From Bacteroidota bacterium (GTDB taxonomy: Bacteria > Bacteroidota > Bacteroidia > AKYH767-A > OLB10), in NCBI GenBank assembly GCA_016709725.1, contig JADJMG010000001.1:930001-994000 (forward strand): DNA of 64,000 bases, written 5' to 3'. The notes beneath the pieces are model-generated. The model made no database searches and had not been told where the DNA came from. It was given only the letters and a program-made list of their open reading frames with translations. Each line of letters begins with the position of its first letter. Position 1 is the first letter of the stretch. This document shows positions 46,028 to 55,652 of this stretch, piece by piece. A program made the translations under genes and the position numbers.

Positions 46028-47266
46028 ATGAATTTATTTCATCTTATATCCATTCTAATTGTTTTATCTGCGGGATTTGCATACATAAATTTTCGCTTTT
46101 TAAAACTGCCCACTGCGATTGGGCTTATGTTGGTTTCGCTTTTATTTTCTGTCATTATTTTAATTGTTGGAAAAGTTGTTCCCAGCTTTTCGATTGCAGT
46201 TGCAGGACAATTGTCGAACATTGATTTTAGTGAATTATTATTAGAAGGGATGTTAAGCTTTATGTTGTTTGCAGGTGCAATTCATATAAAGATTAAGGAT
46301 CTGATCAGTGAAAGGCTTAGCATTATACTTTTTTCTACCATTAGCGTTTTATTAAGTACGATTATTATTGGTTATACATCCTTTTACTTATTGAATTATT
46401 ATGGCTTTCAAGTGAATTTTATGAACGCTTTATTGTTTGGTGCACTTATTTCGCCAACGGATCCTATTGCTGTTTTGGGAATATTGAAAAGCGCTGGAGT
46501 ACCTAAATCATTAGAAACAAAAATTGCAGGAGAATCTCTATTTAATGATGGAGTTGCTGTAGTTATATTTATTACCATTTTGCAATTGACAAAACCAGGT
46601 GTTGAATTTGAGGCCAGCCATGTGGCTATGCTTTTTGGACAAGAAGCCATTGGTGGACTATTGTTAGGACTTTTAATTGGGTATATTGGATATAAATTGA
46701 TTTCAAGTATCAATCATTATCAAGTGGAAGTTCTTATTACTTTGGCTATTGTGATGGGAGGATATACTTTAGCGCACTACATTCATGTTTCCGGCCCTTT
46801 AGCTATGGTGGTAGCAGGATTAATTACTGGGAATCAAAGTAAAAAGTTAGGGATGTCCGCTATCACTGCTGAATATGTCGATAAGTTTTGGGAGCTATTA
46901 GATGAAATACTTAATGCTATTTTATTTGTTTTAATGGGATTGGAATTGTTGGTAATTCAATCAAACAACTTAATGATTCTGGTTTCGATTATTCTTATTG
47001 TTATTGTTTTAATTACTCGATATATTTCTGTGTGGATTCCCTCTTTAGTTCTTAGAAGGAAAGAGGAGATTTCAAAGAGTACGTTGCTTATCTTAACATG
47101 GGGTGGATTAAGAGGTGGAATTTCCATTGCTTTAGCATTATCCATTCCGAATGATTCAAACAAGGATTTATTTGTAACGATTACTTATGTTGTTGTATGC
47201 TTTTCCATTTTAGTACAAGGAATGACCATTGGAAAGCTTGTCAATGCATCTAAGAAGCTTGTATGA
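46028..47266 (+). CDS. CPA1-type sodium/proton antiporter
   Basis: A 412-residue inner-membrane protein with about 12 hydrophobic helices. The core ion-binding segment is GALISPTDPIAVLGILK, followed by the ND motif region GESLFNDGVAVVIF (Asn-Asp near residue 172), and the late helix contains LTWGGLRGGISIALAL with the conserved Arg of the CPA1/NhaP group. It exchanges Na+ (or K+) for H+ in pH and salt homeostasis. It starts 21 bases after glnS and may be co-transcribed with it. No TrkA-C domain is seen at the C-terminus. Confidence 0.9.
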   Translation: MNLFHLISILIVLSAGFAYINFRFLKLPTAIGLMLVSLLFSVIILIVGKVVPSFSIAVAGQLSNIDFSELLLEGMLSFMLFAGAIHIKIKDLISERLSIILFSTISVLLSTIIIGYTSFYLLNYYGFQVNFMNALLFGALISPTDPIAVLGILKSAGVPKSLETKIAGESLFNDGVAVVIFITILQLTKPGVEFEASHVAMLFGQEAIGGLLLGLLIGYIGYKLISSINHYQVEVLITLAIVMGGYTLAHYIHVSGPLAMVVAGLITGNQSKKLGMSAITAEYVDKFWELLDEILNAILFVLMGLELLVIQSNNLMILVSIILIVIVLITRYISVWIPSLVLRRKEEISKSTLLILTWGGLRGGISIALALSIPNDSNKDLFVTITYVVVCFSILVQGMTIGKLVNASKKLV

Positions 47267-47354
47267 AGAAAATTACATGTCGAGGTGAACAACGCCACCG
47301 CACTAAAATCACATTTTAGATTGTAATTAGTATAGGGAAATCAAGAATTTTTTG

Positions 47355-47362
47355 TATCTTTG
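47355..47362 (+). promoter_or_regulatory. -7 element for the GNAT-nitrilase gene
   Basis: TATCTTTG fits TAnnTTTG. Transcription from here would start near 47368, which excludes an upstream in-frame start at 47360 and supports the ATG at 47423. Confidence 0.55.
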
Positions 47363-47422
47363 AATATACCTCTATTTTTAACTACGTCTAAGAGGAACAT
47401 CAGAAAACACGAAAGAATTTTT

Positions 47423-48975
47423 ATGAGCCATAAAATTGAAGAGATAGAAAATATCAAGATCGATTATTTAACGATAACCGACTATCAAGAGCTAAAAGAG
47501 GCCATGATTAGCTCGTACAAGACGATGCCCAATTCGTATTGGAAGGAGCCACATATTCTTTCCCTTATCGAGAAGTTTCCAGAAGGTCAAGTGGTGATTA
47601 AGGTGAATGGAAAAATTTCGGGATGTGCTCTTTCTATTATTGTTGACTACGATAAATATGAGACAAACCATACCTATAGAGACATTACGGGAATTACACG
47701 TTTGACACACATACAGACGATGGTGATATTCTATATGGCATTGATGTATTTGTTCATCCTGATTTTAGAGGATTGAGATTAGGTAGACGATTATATGATT
47801 ACAGAAAAGAACTTTGCGAAAAGTTAAATTTGAAAGGAATATTTTTTGGTGGAAGAATTCCAAATTACCATCAGTATGCGGATACCTTAAGTCCGAAGGA
47901 GTATATTAAGAAAGTTAAACTTCGAGAAATTCATGATCAAGTTTTAAATTTTCAATTGTCGAATGATTTTCAACCCATTAAAATTTTGAAAGGATATTTG
48001 GAAGGAGATAAAGTTTCTAAAGAATTTGCTGTATTATTAAGATGGGATAATATTTACTTCGAAAAGCCAAGTCGAAGAGTTGTGCGCACAAAGAAGGTTA
48101 TTCGCTTAGGTTTGGTGCAATGGCAAATGCGACCTTACAAGAATGTCGAGGATCTCATGGAACAAGTGACTTACTTCGTAGATTCATTAAGTGGTTATAA
48201 AAGTGATTTCGCATTATTTCCAGAGTTTTTTAATGCGCCTTTGATGGCTGCTTACAATCATTTGAGTGAAGCAGATGCAATCAGGAAATTGGCAGACCAT
48301 ACAAAGGAGATTGTACAAGAATTTTCTAACTTATCCATTTCGTATAACATCAACATCATCACAGGGAGCATGCCTGAACTAATTGATGAAAAGCTATACA
48401 ATGTTGGTTACCTCTGTAGACGAGATGGTTCCATCGAGCGTTTTGAGAAAATTCATGTAACGCCCGACGAAGAAAGAATTTGGGGATTGAAAGGAGGAAG
48501 TAATTTTAAAACCTTTAAAACAGACTGCGGAAAAATAGGCATCTTGATTTGTTATGATGTTGAATTTCCCGAATTGAGTAGATTGTTAGCGGACGAAGGA
48601 ATGGATATATTGTTTGTTCCTTTTTTAACCGACACACAAAGCGGATTCTCTCGTGTTCGGCATTGTGCACAAGCGCGCGCTATCGAAAACGAATGTTTTG
48701 TTGCCATTGCAGGGAGTGTAGGAAACTTACCGAATGTACATAACATGGATATTCAGTATGCACAGTCGATGGTTTTAACCCCTTGCGATTTTCCTTTCCC
48801 CACAAATGGAATTAAATCAGAAGCAACACCAAATACAGAGATGATTTTAATTTCGGATGTGGATGTTGATTTACTCACGGAATTGCATAATCATGGAAGT
48901 GTGAAAAATTTGAAAGATCGAAGAAAGGACCTTTATCGATTAGACAGACAGGTTGAAGTTAAAGAAAAGGGGTAG
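47423..48975 (+). CDS. GNAT acetyltransferase-nitrilase superfamily fusion, one frameshift
   Basis: The N-terminal GNAT domain (about 1-210) includes FPEGQVVIKVNGKISGCAL. It changes frame near 47690 but continues as GNYTFDTHTDDGDILYG, then VHPDFRGLRLGRRLYDYR, the acetyl-CoA loop. The C-terminal carbon-nitrogen hydrolase domain (about 230-510) has the catalytic triad: Glu in FALFPEFFNAP, Lys in FEKIHVTPDE and Cys in GILICYDVEFPEL. This two-domain arrangement of about 510 residues recurs in Bacteroidota, so the ORFs ending at 47776 and starting at 47773 are one gene. Substrates are unknown; acylation coupled to amide hydrolysis is inferred. Confidence 0.88.
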
Positions 48976-48976
48976 T

Positions 48977-49795
48977 TTATATCTCCTTTGATAGATGCAC
49001 CACTCTTTGCGGAAAAGGAATAATAATTTTATTTTCTCTAAATAATTCGAAGATCTTTATTCGTGTATTGCTTAAAATATTTTCTACTCTGAAAACATTT
49101 TCAGTCCAAAAGAACACGGTAAAATTAATTCGTGAATCACCATATTCTTCAAATCGAACAAAAGGCTCTGGAATTTTTAAAATATTTTCCTGTGCCACCG
49201 CAGCCTCTTTCATTAATTTCATCACTAGCTTTATGTCCGAATTATAATCTACGCCCACAGTAACATCAAATCGGGATGCCTTTTTGTTGTGTGTCCAATT
49301 GATAAGTTGAAGTCGCGTTAAATCGGAATTGGGTAAGATAATGTATTTTTCGGATCGAGTAAAAACGGTGGTCGTCCTTAAGTTAATTTCTTGAACGCGA
49401 CACACCAAACCATTTACTTCGATCACATCACCCACCTTAACAGACCCATCTACCAAAATAATTATTCCAGAAACAAAATCACTAAATAAATTTTGTAGCC
49501 CAAGTCCGATTCCTACTAAAAGAGCAGCGGAACCAGCAATGAGGACGGATAAACTAAATCCCATCAACTCTAGTCCCACAACAAATGCGATGACTAGAAA
49601 GAAATATTTTAGCAAGCTATAGATAGCAAACTTTTTTGCTAAATCATTTGACTTCGTACTATAAACAAGTCGCTTAATAATTTGCAAAAAAACAAATAAA
49701 GAAAGTATATAAACTAAAATGTATAAAATGGAAACTACTTTTATGGTATGATCTCCAAGCTGAAATAACGTAGAATTTAATAGGTCGACCATCAT
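48977..49795 (-). CDS. MscS-family mechanosensitive ion channel
   Basis: 272 residues with three or four N-terminal helices (VVSILYILVYILSLFVFLQI, FFLVIAFVVGLELMGFSL). The pore-lining helix is rich in Gly and Ala (AGSAALLVGIGLGLQNLFSD), and the beta domain has VKVGDVIEVNGLVCRVQEI and LPNSDLTRLQLINW. It opens under membrane tension to release solutes on hypo-osmotic shock. Two ATGs in tandem (49795, 49792) are equally possible. It converges with the upstream nitrilase fusion, with one base between the stop codons. Confidence 0.93.
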   Translation of the reverse strand: MMVDLLNSTLFQLGDHTIKVVSILYILVYILSLFVFLQIIKRLVYSTKSNDLAKKFAIYSLLKYFFLVIAFVVGLELMGFSLSVLIAGSAALLVGIGLGLQNLFSDFVSGIIILVDGSVKVGDVIEVNGLVCRVQEINLRTTTVFTRSEKYIILPNSDLTRLQLINWTHNKKASRFDVTVGVDYNSDIKLVMKLMKEAAVAQENILKIPEPFVRFEEYGDSRINFTVFFWTENVFRVENILSNTRIKIFELFRENKIIIPFPQRVVHLSKEI

Positions 49796-49926
49796 TTTTA
49801 TGCTGTTGTTTACTATACGATGAAAGTAGTGAAAAAATTTATTCTTTTAGCTTCAATTCTACTATAAACTTTGTTTTTCTCTGTTGGATAGTGGGATCAT
49901 GGTGCGGTCGCAGCCTTCGTATAATT

Positions 49927-49963
49927 AAAAAGCGCGACCCAATATCATTGGATCGCACTTTTT
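49927..49963. terminator. Terminator of the carbonic anhydrase operon
   Basis: A stem of about 17 base pairs with two mismatches (AAAAAGCGCGACCCAAT against ATTGGATCGCACTTTTT) with loop ATC, giving U-tracts on both strands. It lies 24 bases downstream of the carbonic anhydrase stop. Confidence 0.85.
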
Positions 49964-49986
49964 ATATTATTTTGATCTGTCTAATA

Positions 49987-50628
49987 TTACTTTATAATCG
50001 TTGCATCACTATAAAACTCCACTTCTCCAGAAGTAACATCGTAATTGCCTCCAGCAATTCCGATGGCTCCTGTTTCAACCATTTCTTTTAAGATGGGACT
50101 TCTTTCTAAGATAGCTTTTACGGATCTTTTTACATTGATGGTTGCTACTTTTTCTACAAAAGCATCATTCTTTGAATTTCGGTTTTCTTTTGTAGTGATT
50201 TCATCATCAACAGCCGGACGAATTTTGGTTAATAGTGCGGTTAGGTTTCCCATCTCCACATGGTCGCACGCGCCCTTCACCGCTCCGCATTTCGTGTGTC
50301 CCAAAACAACAATAATTTTTGCTCCCGCCACCTTACAAGCGAATTCCATACTTCCCAATACATCTTCATTCACAATATTTCCTGCGATGCGAACACTGAA
50401 AACATCGCCGAGTCCTTGGTCGAAAATTAATTCTGCAGAGGTACGGGAGTCGATGCAACTGAGTATAACGGCAAAGGGATGTTGTCCGTCTGAAGTTTCA
50501 TTCGCCTGTTGTAATAAGTTGCGATTCACTTTTAAATTATTTGTGAATCGAGCATTCCCTGCTTTAAGTATATCAAGTGCTTGAGCTGGAGTAATAGACT
50601 CTTGAATTTCTTTAGTTAGTGTTTTCAT
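49987..50628 (-). CDS. Beta-class carbonic anhydrase
   Basis: A 213-residue zinc enzyme interconverting CO2 and bicarbonate. Zinc and active-site residues are Cys58, Asp60 and Arg62 in SCIDSR, and His111 and Cys114 in GHTKCGAVKG. There is no signal peptide, so it is cytosolic. It lies 8 bases downstream of the SulP transporter on the same strand, so the pair forms an operon for bicarbonate uptake and CO2 equilibration (inference from the pairing). It ends at a strong terminator. Confidence 0.95.
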   Translation of the reverse strand: MKTLTKEIQESITPAQALDILKAGNARFTNNLKVNRNLLQQANETSDGQHPFAVILSCIDSRTSAELIFDQGLGDVFSVRIAGNIVNEDVLGSMEFACKVAGAKIIVVLGHTKCGAVKGACDHVEMGNLTALLTKIRPAVDDEITTKENRNSKNDAFVEKVATINVKRSVKAILERSPILKEMVETGAIGIAGGNYDVTSGEVEFYSDATIIK

Positions 50629-50636
50629 CTGTTTAT

Positions 50637-52190
50637 TTATTTAAAGGATTGAGTTGGATCAATTATTTTTTCAACTTGAATGTTTTTTGTCAAAGCATTT
50701 TGTTCGAAGTCATTGATTAATTCAATAACATCAAAAGAAATGGATTTAGATTTTGTATAGTCAATAATAACCTTTGAGTTTTCAGGGATAGAATCTAGCT
50801 CTTGTAGAATATTAGCCTTATTGAAAAAGGAAACTTCTTCTGCAAGCGAAATTCGATGAACTTCATTTCCGTTTTCCTTGGTAATAACATCATGAAGATG
50901 AGAATTACGATAACTCTCACGGAGTACATAGAATATACCAAATAGAATTCCAATCGTTATTCCTTTTAATAAATCAGTAAAGATGATACCTACAATGGTT
51001 ACAACAAACGGAATAAATTGCGTCCAACCTAAGGCATACATTTGCTTAAACAAGCTGGGCTTTGTTAGTTTGTAACCAACCATCAATAGGATCGCCGCTA
51101 AACTAGCAAGTGGTAAAAGATTTAATATGGGAGTTAAAATCATGGCGCTAATCAAAAGAAATATGCCGTGTAAAATCGTTGACATTTTTGTTTTACCACC
51201 AAAATTAATATTAGCTGAACTTCGTACAATAACTTGAGTAACGGGAAGTCCACCGATTAATCCAGAAATAATATTTCCCAATCCTTGCGCTTTTAATTCT
51301 TGGTTGGTTGGAGTAACTCTTCTTGCTGGATCTAATTTATCAGTTGCTTCTACACTCAGTAAGGTTTCTATACTGGCAATGATGGCTAATACTATGGCAA
51401 CTTCATAAACTTTATAAGAAGTCAACACCGAGAAATCAGGAAATGTAAAAAGCCCTATAAATTCAGTGAAATTTTTTGGCTCTGGTAAATTCACTACTTG
51501 GTCAGCCGCTAAACTAAAGTTCAAAATATTGTTTTGAAATAAATAATTCATCAATATTCCTAAGAAGACAACGACAATAGGTCCTTGTATCAATTGAAAT
51601 ATTTTATGTTTCTTCGTAAGAACAGTATCCCATAAAATCAAAATGGCTAACGAGATAATAGCAATTAAAATGGCGCCAGGAGTAAATAGTTCCATGGCAT
51701 TACTGATGGATGAAAAAGTATTTTCTCCATTATTTTGAAAAAACGAATCGTCTCCTTCAGCATCTTTATCATATCCTAAAGCATGCGGAATTTGTTTTAA
51801 GATGATGAGCAATCCTATTCCACTGAGCATTCCTTTAATGACCGAAGAAGGAAAGAAGTAAGCAACAAATCCAGCTTTCGCAAAGCCCAGAATTAATTGA
51901 ATGATTCCGGCAAGCACAACAGCCGTTAAAAATGCAGGCCATGAACCCAATGTAGCGATGGCACTAAAGACGATAACAGCCAATCCTGCCGCAGGTCCAC
52001 TTACACCTAATGAGGAACCACTCGCCATTCCGACTACAATTCCACCAACAATTCCAGCAATGATTCCGGAAAATAATGGCGCTCCAGAGGCTAAAGCGAT
52101 TCCTAAGCATAAAGGCACAGCAACAAAAAACACGACTATACTCGCGGGTAAATCATTTTTAAGCTCTTTTAATAATTTTTGTTTTTCCAC
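50637..52190 (-). CDS. SulP-family anion transporter, likely bicarbonate
   Basis: About 517 residues with 10-12 membrane helices of the SulP (SLC26) family: LPASIVVFFVAVPLCLGIALASGAP at the start (first 20 as LPASIVVFFVAVPLCLGIAL), GVSGPAAGLAVIVF, and a short C-terminal STAS-like domain (ISLAEEVSFFNKANI...VIIDYTKSKSISFDV). The next gene is carbonic anhydrase, so bicarbonate is the likely substrate rather than sulphate. The frame is open to an ATG at 52250, but the -7 element at 52209-52216 would start transcription downstream of it, and the GTG at 52190 (VEKQKLLKELKND) fits the family N-terminus better. Confidence 0.9.
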   Translation of the reverse strand: MEKQKLLKELKNDLPASIVVFFVAVPLCLGIALASGAPLFSGIIAGIVGGIVVGMASGSSLGVSGPAAGLAVIVFSAIATLGSWPAFLTAVVLAGIIQLILGFAKAGFVAYFFPSSVIKGMLSGIGLLIILKQIPHALGYDKDAEGDDSFFQNNGENTFSSISNAMELFTPGAILIAIISLAILILWDTVLTKKHKIFQLIQGPIVVVFLGILMNYLFQNNILNFSLAADQVVNLPEPKNFTEFIGLFTFPDFSVLTSYKVYEVAIVLAIIASIETLLSVEATDKLDPARRVTPTNQELKAQGLGNIISGLIGGLPVTQVIVRSSANINFGGKTKMSTILHGIFLLISAMILTPILNLLPLASLAAILLMVGYKLTKPSLFKQMYALGWTQFIPFVVTIVGIIFTDLLKGITIGILFGIFYVLRESYRNSHLHDVITKENGNEVHRISLAEEVSFFNKANILQELDSIPENSKVIIDYTKSKSISFDVIELINDFEQNALTKNIQVEKIIDPTQSFK

Positions 52191-52208
52191 AGTCTGTTTA
52201 ATTTTAAG

Positions 52209-52257
52209 CAAAGATAGTAATACTATCATAAATAATTGTAAAACTTTCATATCTTTG
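52209..52257. promoter_or_regulatory. Divergent SulP/TetR promoters with a palindromic operator candidate
   Basis: TATCTTTG occurs on the minus strand (complement at 52209-52216, for SulP) and on the plus strand (52250-52257, for the TetR gene). The perfect palindrome GATAGTAATACTATC (52213-52227) overlaps the SulP -7 element, a good repressor position. A second palindrome, ATTGATAATCAAT (52288-52300), lies between the TetR -7 element and its ATG. Confidence 0.62.
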
Positions 52258-52315
52258 TCGAATAATTCTTGTCAAACGAATCAAATAATTGATAATCAAT
52301 ATATAAATTTGCAAA

Positions 52316-52990
52316 ATGGAATACTCTTTAAATATAAAAATGAATGAAAAGTTGTTTTTGCGCAACCCGGAGCAGACCGATTTGGGGAAAAACATCATTC
52401 TTTTTAGTATTCAATTGATCCACGAAAAGGGGTTTGAAGATTTTACATTTAAAAAACTAGCTACGGCGATCGGAACTACGGAAGCTGGAATTTATCGATA
52501 CTTTGAAAATAAACACAAGCTTCTTATTTATATAACGGCGTGGTATTGGAGTTGGCTTGAGTATCGAGTAATTACTTACACAGAAAATATTTTAGATCCT
52601 GTAGAGAAATTAAGAAAGGCCATCAAATTTTTGGCTACTTCGGTGGAAGATGATATTCGAACCAGTTACGTGAATGAAAGTATTTTGCATCAAATTATTA
52701 TTTCGGAAGGAAGTAAAGCGTATTTAACCAAGCACGTCAACGAAGATAACCAGGACCAACTTTTTAAACCGTATAAAGATTTGTGCTCCGTTATTGGAAA
52801 TTATATTTTGGAATGCAATCCTGATTATAAATATCCACGCTCATTAGCAACCACCATTGTTGAAATGGCCCACATTCAAAATTTCTTTATGCAACATTTA
52901 CCTGCATTAACTGATTTTGGAAAAAGTAAAAGCGAATCCAATATTTTAGATTTCTTGGAAGACCTCGTTTTTCATGCGATAAAAAAATAA
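52316..52990 (+). CDS. TetR/AcrR-family transcriptional regulator
   Basis: 224 residues: an N-terminal helix-turn-helix (about 22-70; FTFKKLATAIGTTEAGIYRYFENKHKL) and an all-helical ligand-binding domain. It diverges from the SulP-carbonic anhydrase operon and shares its promoter region, so it probably controls that operon and itself, perhaps sensing CO2/bicarbonate state or pH indirectly (inference). The ATG at 52340 is an alternative start. Confidence 0.9.
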   Translation: MEYSLNIKMNEKLFLRNPEQTDLGKNIILFSIQLIHEKGFEDFTFKKLATAIGTTEAGIYRYFENKHKLLIYITAWYWSWLEYRVITYTENILDPVEKLRKAIKFLATSVEDDIRTSYVNESILHQIIISEGSKAYLTKHVNEDNQDQLFKPYKDLCSVIGNYILECNPDYKYPRSLATTIVEMAHIQNFFMQHLPALTDFGKSKSESNILDFLEDLVFHAIKK

Positions 52991-53034
52991 TTTCATTAGC
53001 ATAGGAATAAATAAATGGAAGAAAAACATTCTAT

Positions 53035-53799
53035 TTATTTTACACGAACATATACCAATTTTATGGACTTGTTATCCGTTGCTCTTTCATCAATTTCAAA
53101 TTTTCCGATACTCTTTAGCAACAATGCTAATTTCATATAACCAAAATTTCTAGGATCGAAGGAGGGTTGCTTTTTCAAAATTAAATTACCCACATCGCCC
53201 AAGAAAGCCCAACCGCTATCGTCACCCAAAGAAGTAATGCTGGTGGAAATAAGTTGAATGGTATCGTGACCTATTTTCTGCAAGGCCTCTTTAGTTTCGC
53301 TTTTCTTTTTCTTTTGATTTTTTCCTCCATGTGAAGAAACTTCTATTACTTCTTCTGGGACTTTTAGAATTTCCAAATAAATAAATTTATCGCAAGCTAC
53401 AATAAAGGGATTTGGAGTTTTCTTTTCTCCTAATCCAATCACGAGCATTCCGGCTTCACGTAGTCGAGTAGCTAATCGGGTAAAATCACTGTCGCTGGAA
53501 ACAATACAAAAGCCATCTACCTTTTCAGAATAGAGAATATCCATGGCATCAATGATCATATTCGAATCCGTAGAATTTTTTCCTTTCGTATACCCATACT
53601 GTTGGATGGGTGTAATTGCATTTTCAAGCAACACTCTTTTCCATCCACCTAAATTGGGTTGCGTCCAATCGCCATAAATTCTTTTAAAAGTAGGTGTACC
53701 ATACTTTGCAATCTCCTCCATCATTTCTTTGATGTTGGTGGAAGGAATATTATCTGCATCGATTAAAACTGCAATGCGGACTTCTTTATTTTCTTTCAT
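53035..53799 (-). CDS. NYN-domain protein with C-terminal OST-HTH/LOTUS domain
   Basis: 254 residues. The N-terminal NYN (PIN-like, LabA/DUF88) nuclease domain (about 8-150) has acidic residues in VLIDADNIPS, TDSNMIIDAMDIL and IVSSDSDFTRLATRLRE, consistent with a metal-dependent RNase fold. A Lys-rich linker (QKKKK) leads to an OST-HTH/LOTUS domain (about 185-254; GWAFLGDVGNLILKKQPSFDPRNFGY), an RNA-binding module. It therefore probably binds and may cleave RNA; targets are unknown. No partner gene is coupled. Confidence 0.9.
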   Translation of the reverse strand: MKENKEVRIAVLIDADNIPSTNIKEMMEEIAKYGTPTFKRIYGDWTQPNLGGWKRVLLENAITPIQQYGYTKGKNSTDSNMIIDAMDILYSEKVDGFCIVSSDSDFTRLATRLREAGMLVIGLGEKKTPNPFIVACDKFIYLEILKVPEEVIEVSSHGGKNQKKKKSETKEALQKIGHDTIQLISTSITSLGDDSGWAFLGDVGNLILKKQPSFDPRNFGYMKLALLLKSIGKFEIDERATDNKSIKLVYVRVK

Positions 53800-54058
53800 T
53801 TTTTGTTGATTTATTTTTTGATCTTAATTGAAAAGATTTTTCTAAAATAGAATGGAACAAAGATCAACTTTTTAAGCTAATTAATAAATATTTTTGAAAA
53901 GGGATTAAAGCTTGTACATAACCTGCTAGATGTTTAATGCGTATTTAATAAGACCTTATATTATTAAGCCTCCTAGTCACAACTACGAAGCTTAATATTT
54001 CAATTAAATAAAGTTGCAATTATTGTTTCACCATTTTCTTGGTCGATAAATATGGCCA

Positions 54059-54628
54059 TCACAAACCAATGTGTAGTTTTGCAGCAGTTGATTCATGTGC
54101 ATGCAATAAATGCGCAGCACCAAAAGCGGTATAATCTCCTATTCCAACAAAGCCTGCATCTGCACCGGTTCCGCCCACTATTTCAATTGCTTCATTAGTT
54201 GCCCCAGTATTTGAGCCAGAGGAAAGACGAAGCACACCCCTTGAAGCATGCATATTTAGAGCATTTGCTGTATTTGCAAACCAAATTCGAAGCATTTCAT
54301 CTGTTCCTCTCAACATCCGCCATGAATCTCCGATGTTTGTGGCAGAAGAATTTGTCCTGAAACTTTCATTGGTAGAAAGCGGTGCAACATGAAGCCATGA
54401 AGATGGACTAGTTGTGCCTATACCCAATTCACCAGCTGTTGTTAATCGCATCATAAACAAACCAAGATTAGTGTAATCAGTTGCAAAATTTAAAGCTGTT
54501 CCATCATCAGTACCAACATAATTCGTTGCGTCACTTGTGCCGTTGTTTCCAATAATGCGCCAATCTTGAGCATAAATTCCTTGTGTTAAGAGAATTAAAA
54601 TGATAAATGTAGCAGTTAAGTTTTTCAT
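54059..54628 (-). CDS. Secreted trimeric-fibre-like protein, apparently 3'-truncated
   Basis: 189 residues with a signal peptide (ILILLTQGIYAQ) and Gly/Ala/Thr/Asn-rich sequence with ELGIGTTSPSSWLHV, resembling tail-spike or fibre head regions common in Bacteroidota. Its central part (WFANTANALNMHASRGVLRLSS) is shared with the gene at 55653-56087. After the TGA the same frame reads WPYLSTKKMVKQ and stop, a typical final strand of a T9SS sorting domain, so the middle of a longer gene seems to have been deleted. Confidence 0.7.
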   Translation of the reverse strand: MKNLTATFIILILLTQGIYAQDWRIIGNNGTSDATNYVGTDDGTALNFATDYTNLGLFMMRLTTAGELGIGTTSPSSWLHVAPLSTNESFRTNSSATNIGDSWRMLRGTDEMLRIWFANTANALNMHASRGVLRLSSGSNTGATNEAIEIVGGTGADAGFVGIGDYTAFGAAHLLHAHESTAAKLHIGL

Positions 54629-54638
54629 AGTTTTATAT

Positions 54639-55598
54639 TTAAAAGATTAATATTTTGAAATACTTTCTATTTTTAAAGTTATCTATAGTAAGTACATAAT
54701 AACCTACTTCCAAATCATTTGTTGGTATTTCAACAACTTCGGAATTCGTTTCTAAAACTTTAACTAATTTGCCATCCACGGAGTACAAATTCAATTTTAT
54801 TGCTTCATTTTTATTAATATCAATTTTAATTGATTCTCCACGTTTAACAGGATTTGGAAAAATTGTTATCGAATTGTTATTGTTTGAAAAGTCATTTAAT
54901 CCAATAATTGAATCAACTGAAATTAAGGAAACCATATCAATATAATAGTAAGCTGAAGTGCTCATTCCATTTCCACTGTCTGCATCTACATATGTCGTAT
55001 TAATGCTGTCTTTGAAATTTCCAATTGTAATAAACAATTCTCCACCAGTGGCAGTATAAATTCCAGAAATAGGTGTCCAATTTATACTATCTGTAATAAT
55101 ATTTCCTTGAGGATTTTCAACTTGAGGAATTAGCGGAAGGTTTAAACAGTTAAGGGAAGATGGTGGTTGCGAACTAAAATATGCACCAATATCATCGGTT
55201 GCATACCCAAAATAATTTGCTCTCGAAACATAGAATTGCAATTTATATTGTTTTCCTCCTAATAATGTATCTAATAACTGTGAAGTAATGTATTCCCTAG
55301 TACCATAGGAATTGGGAGGTTTTGCAACAAAAATTCCAACATATGCAATTCCGTCAAATGGAATTTGAAATCCTGATGGATTTTGAAGAGCAGAATATCC
55401 GCAAGATGGTTGCAACCCATAATAATAATCAGGGGTACAATCAGTAGGCGTGAACCAAGGATATCCTACGTTCGGATAGTAGGTAAAGCTATCACAATTC
55501 AATGTATCTTCAAAACTGGAATTAGGTACTAAATTCAGTTGAGCCCTCACTTGCGGTGAGAAGAGTAGTAAAAGCAGAAAAACTTTTATTGCATTCAT
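54639..55598 (-). CDS. T9SS-sorted secreted protein with beta-sandwich domain
   Basis: 319 residues with a signal peptide (FLLLLLFSPQVRAQ) and an opening LNLVPNSSFED typical of a carbohydrate-binding-like jelly-roll module in Bacteroidota surface proteins. The mature part contains TATGGELFITIGNFKD. The last 75 residues (SITIFPNPVKRGESIKIDI, then YSVDGKLVKVLE, GYYVLTIDN) form a T9SS type A sorting domain. It is exported across the outer membrane. The ligand is unknown. It lies between two related truncated fibre-like genes. Confidence 0.85.
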   Translation of the reverse strand: MNAIKVFLLLLLFSPQVRAQLNLVPNSSFEDTLNCDSFTYYPNVGYPWFTPTDCTPDYYYGLQPSCGYSALQNPSGFQIPFDGIAYVGIFVAKPPNSYGTREYITSQLLDTLLGGKQYKLQFYVSRANYFGYATDDIGAYFSSQPPSSLNCLNLPLIPQVENPQGNIITDSINWTPISGIYTATGGELFITIGNFKDSINTTYVDADSGNGMSTSAYYYIDMVSLISVDSIIGLNDFSNNNNSITIFPNPVKRGESIKIDINKNEAIKLNLYSVDGKLVKVLETNSEVVEIPTNDLEVGYYVLTIDNFKNRKYFKILIF

Positions 55599-55652
55599 AA
55601 AAAGAAAGAGTTATAGATAACCAAAGATAAATATATATTATTAAAAACCTAA

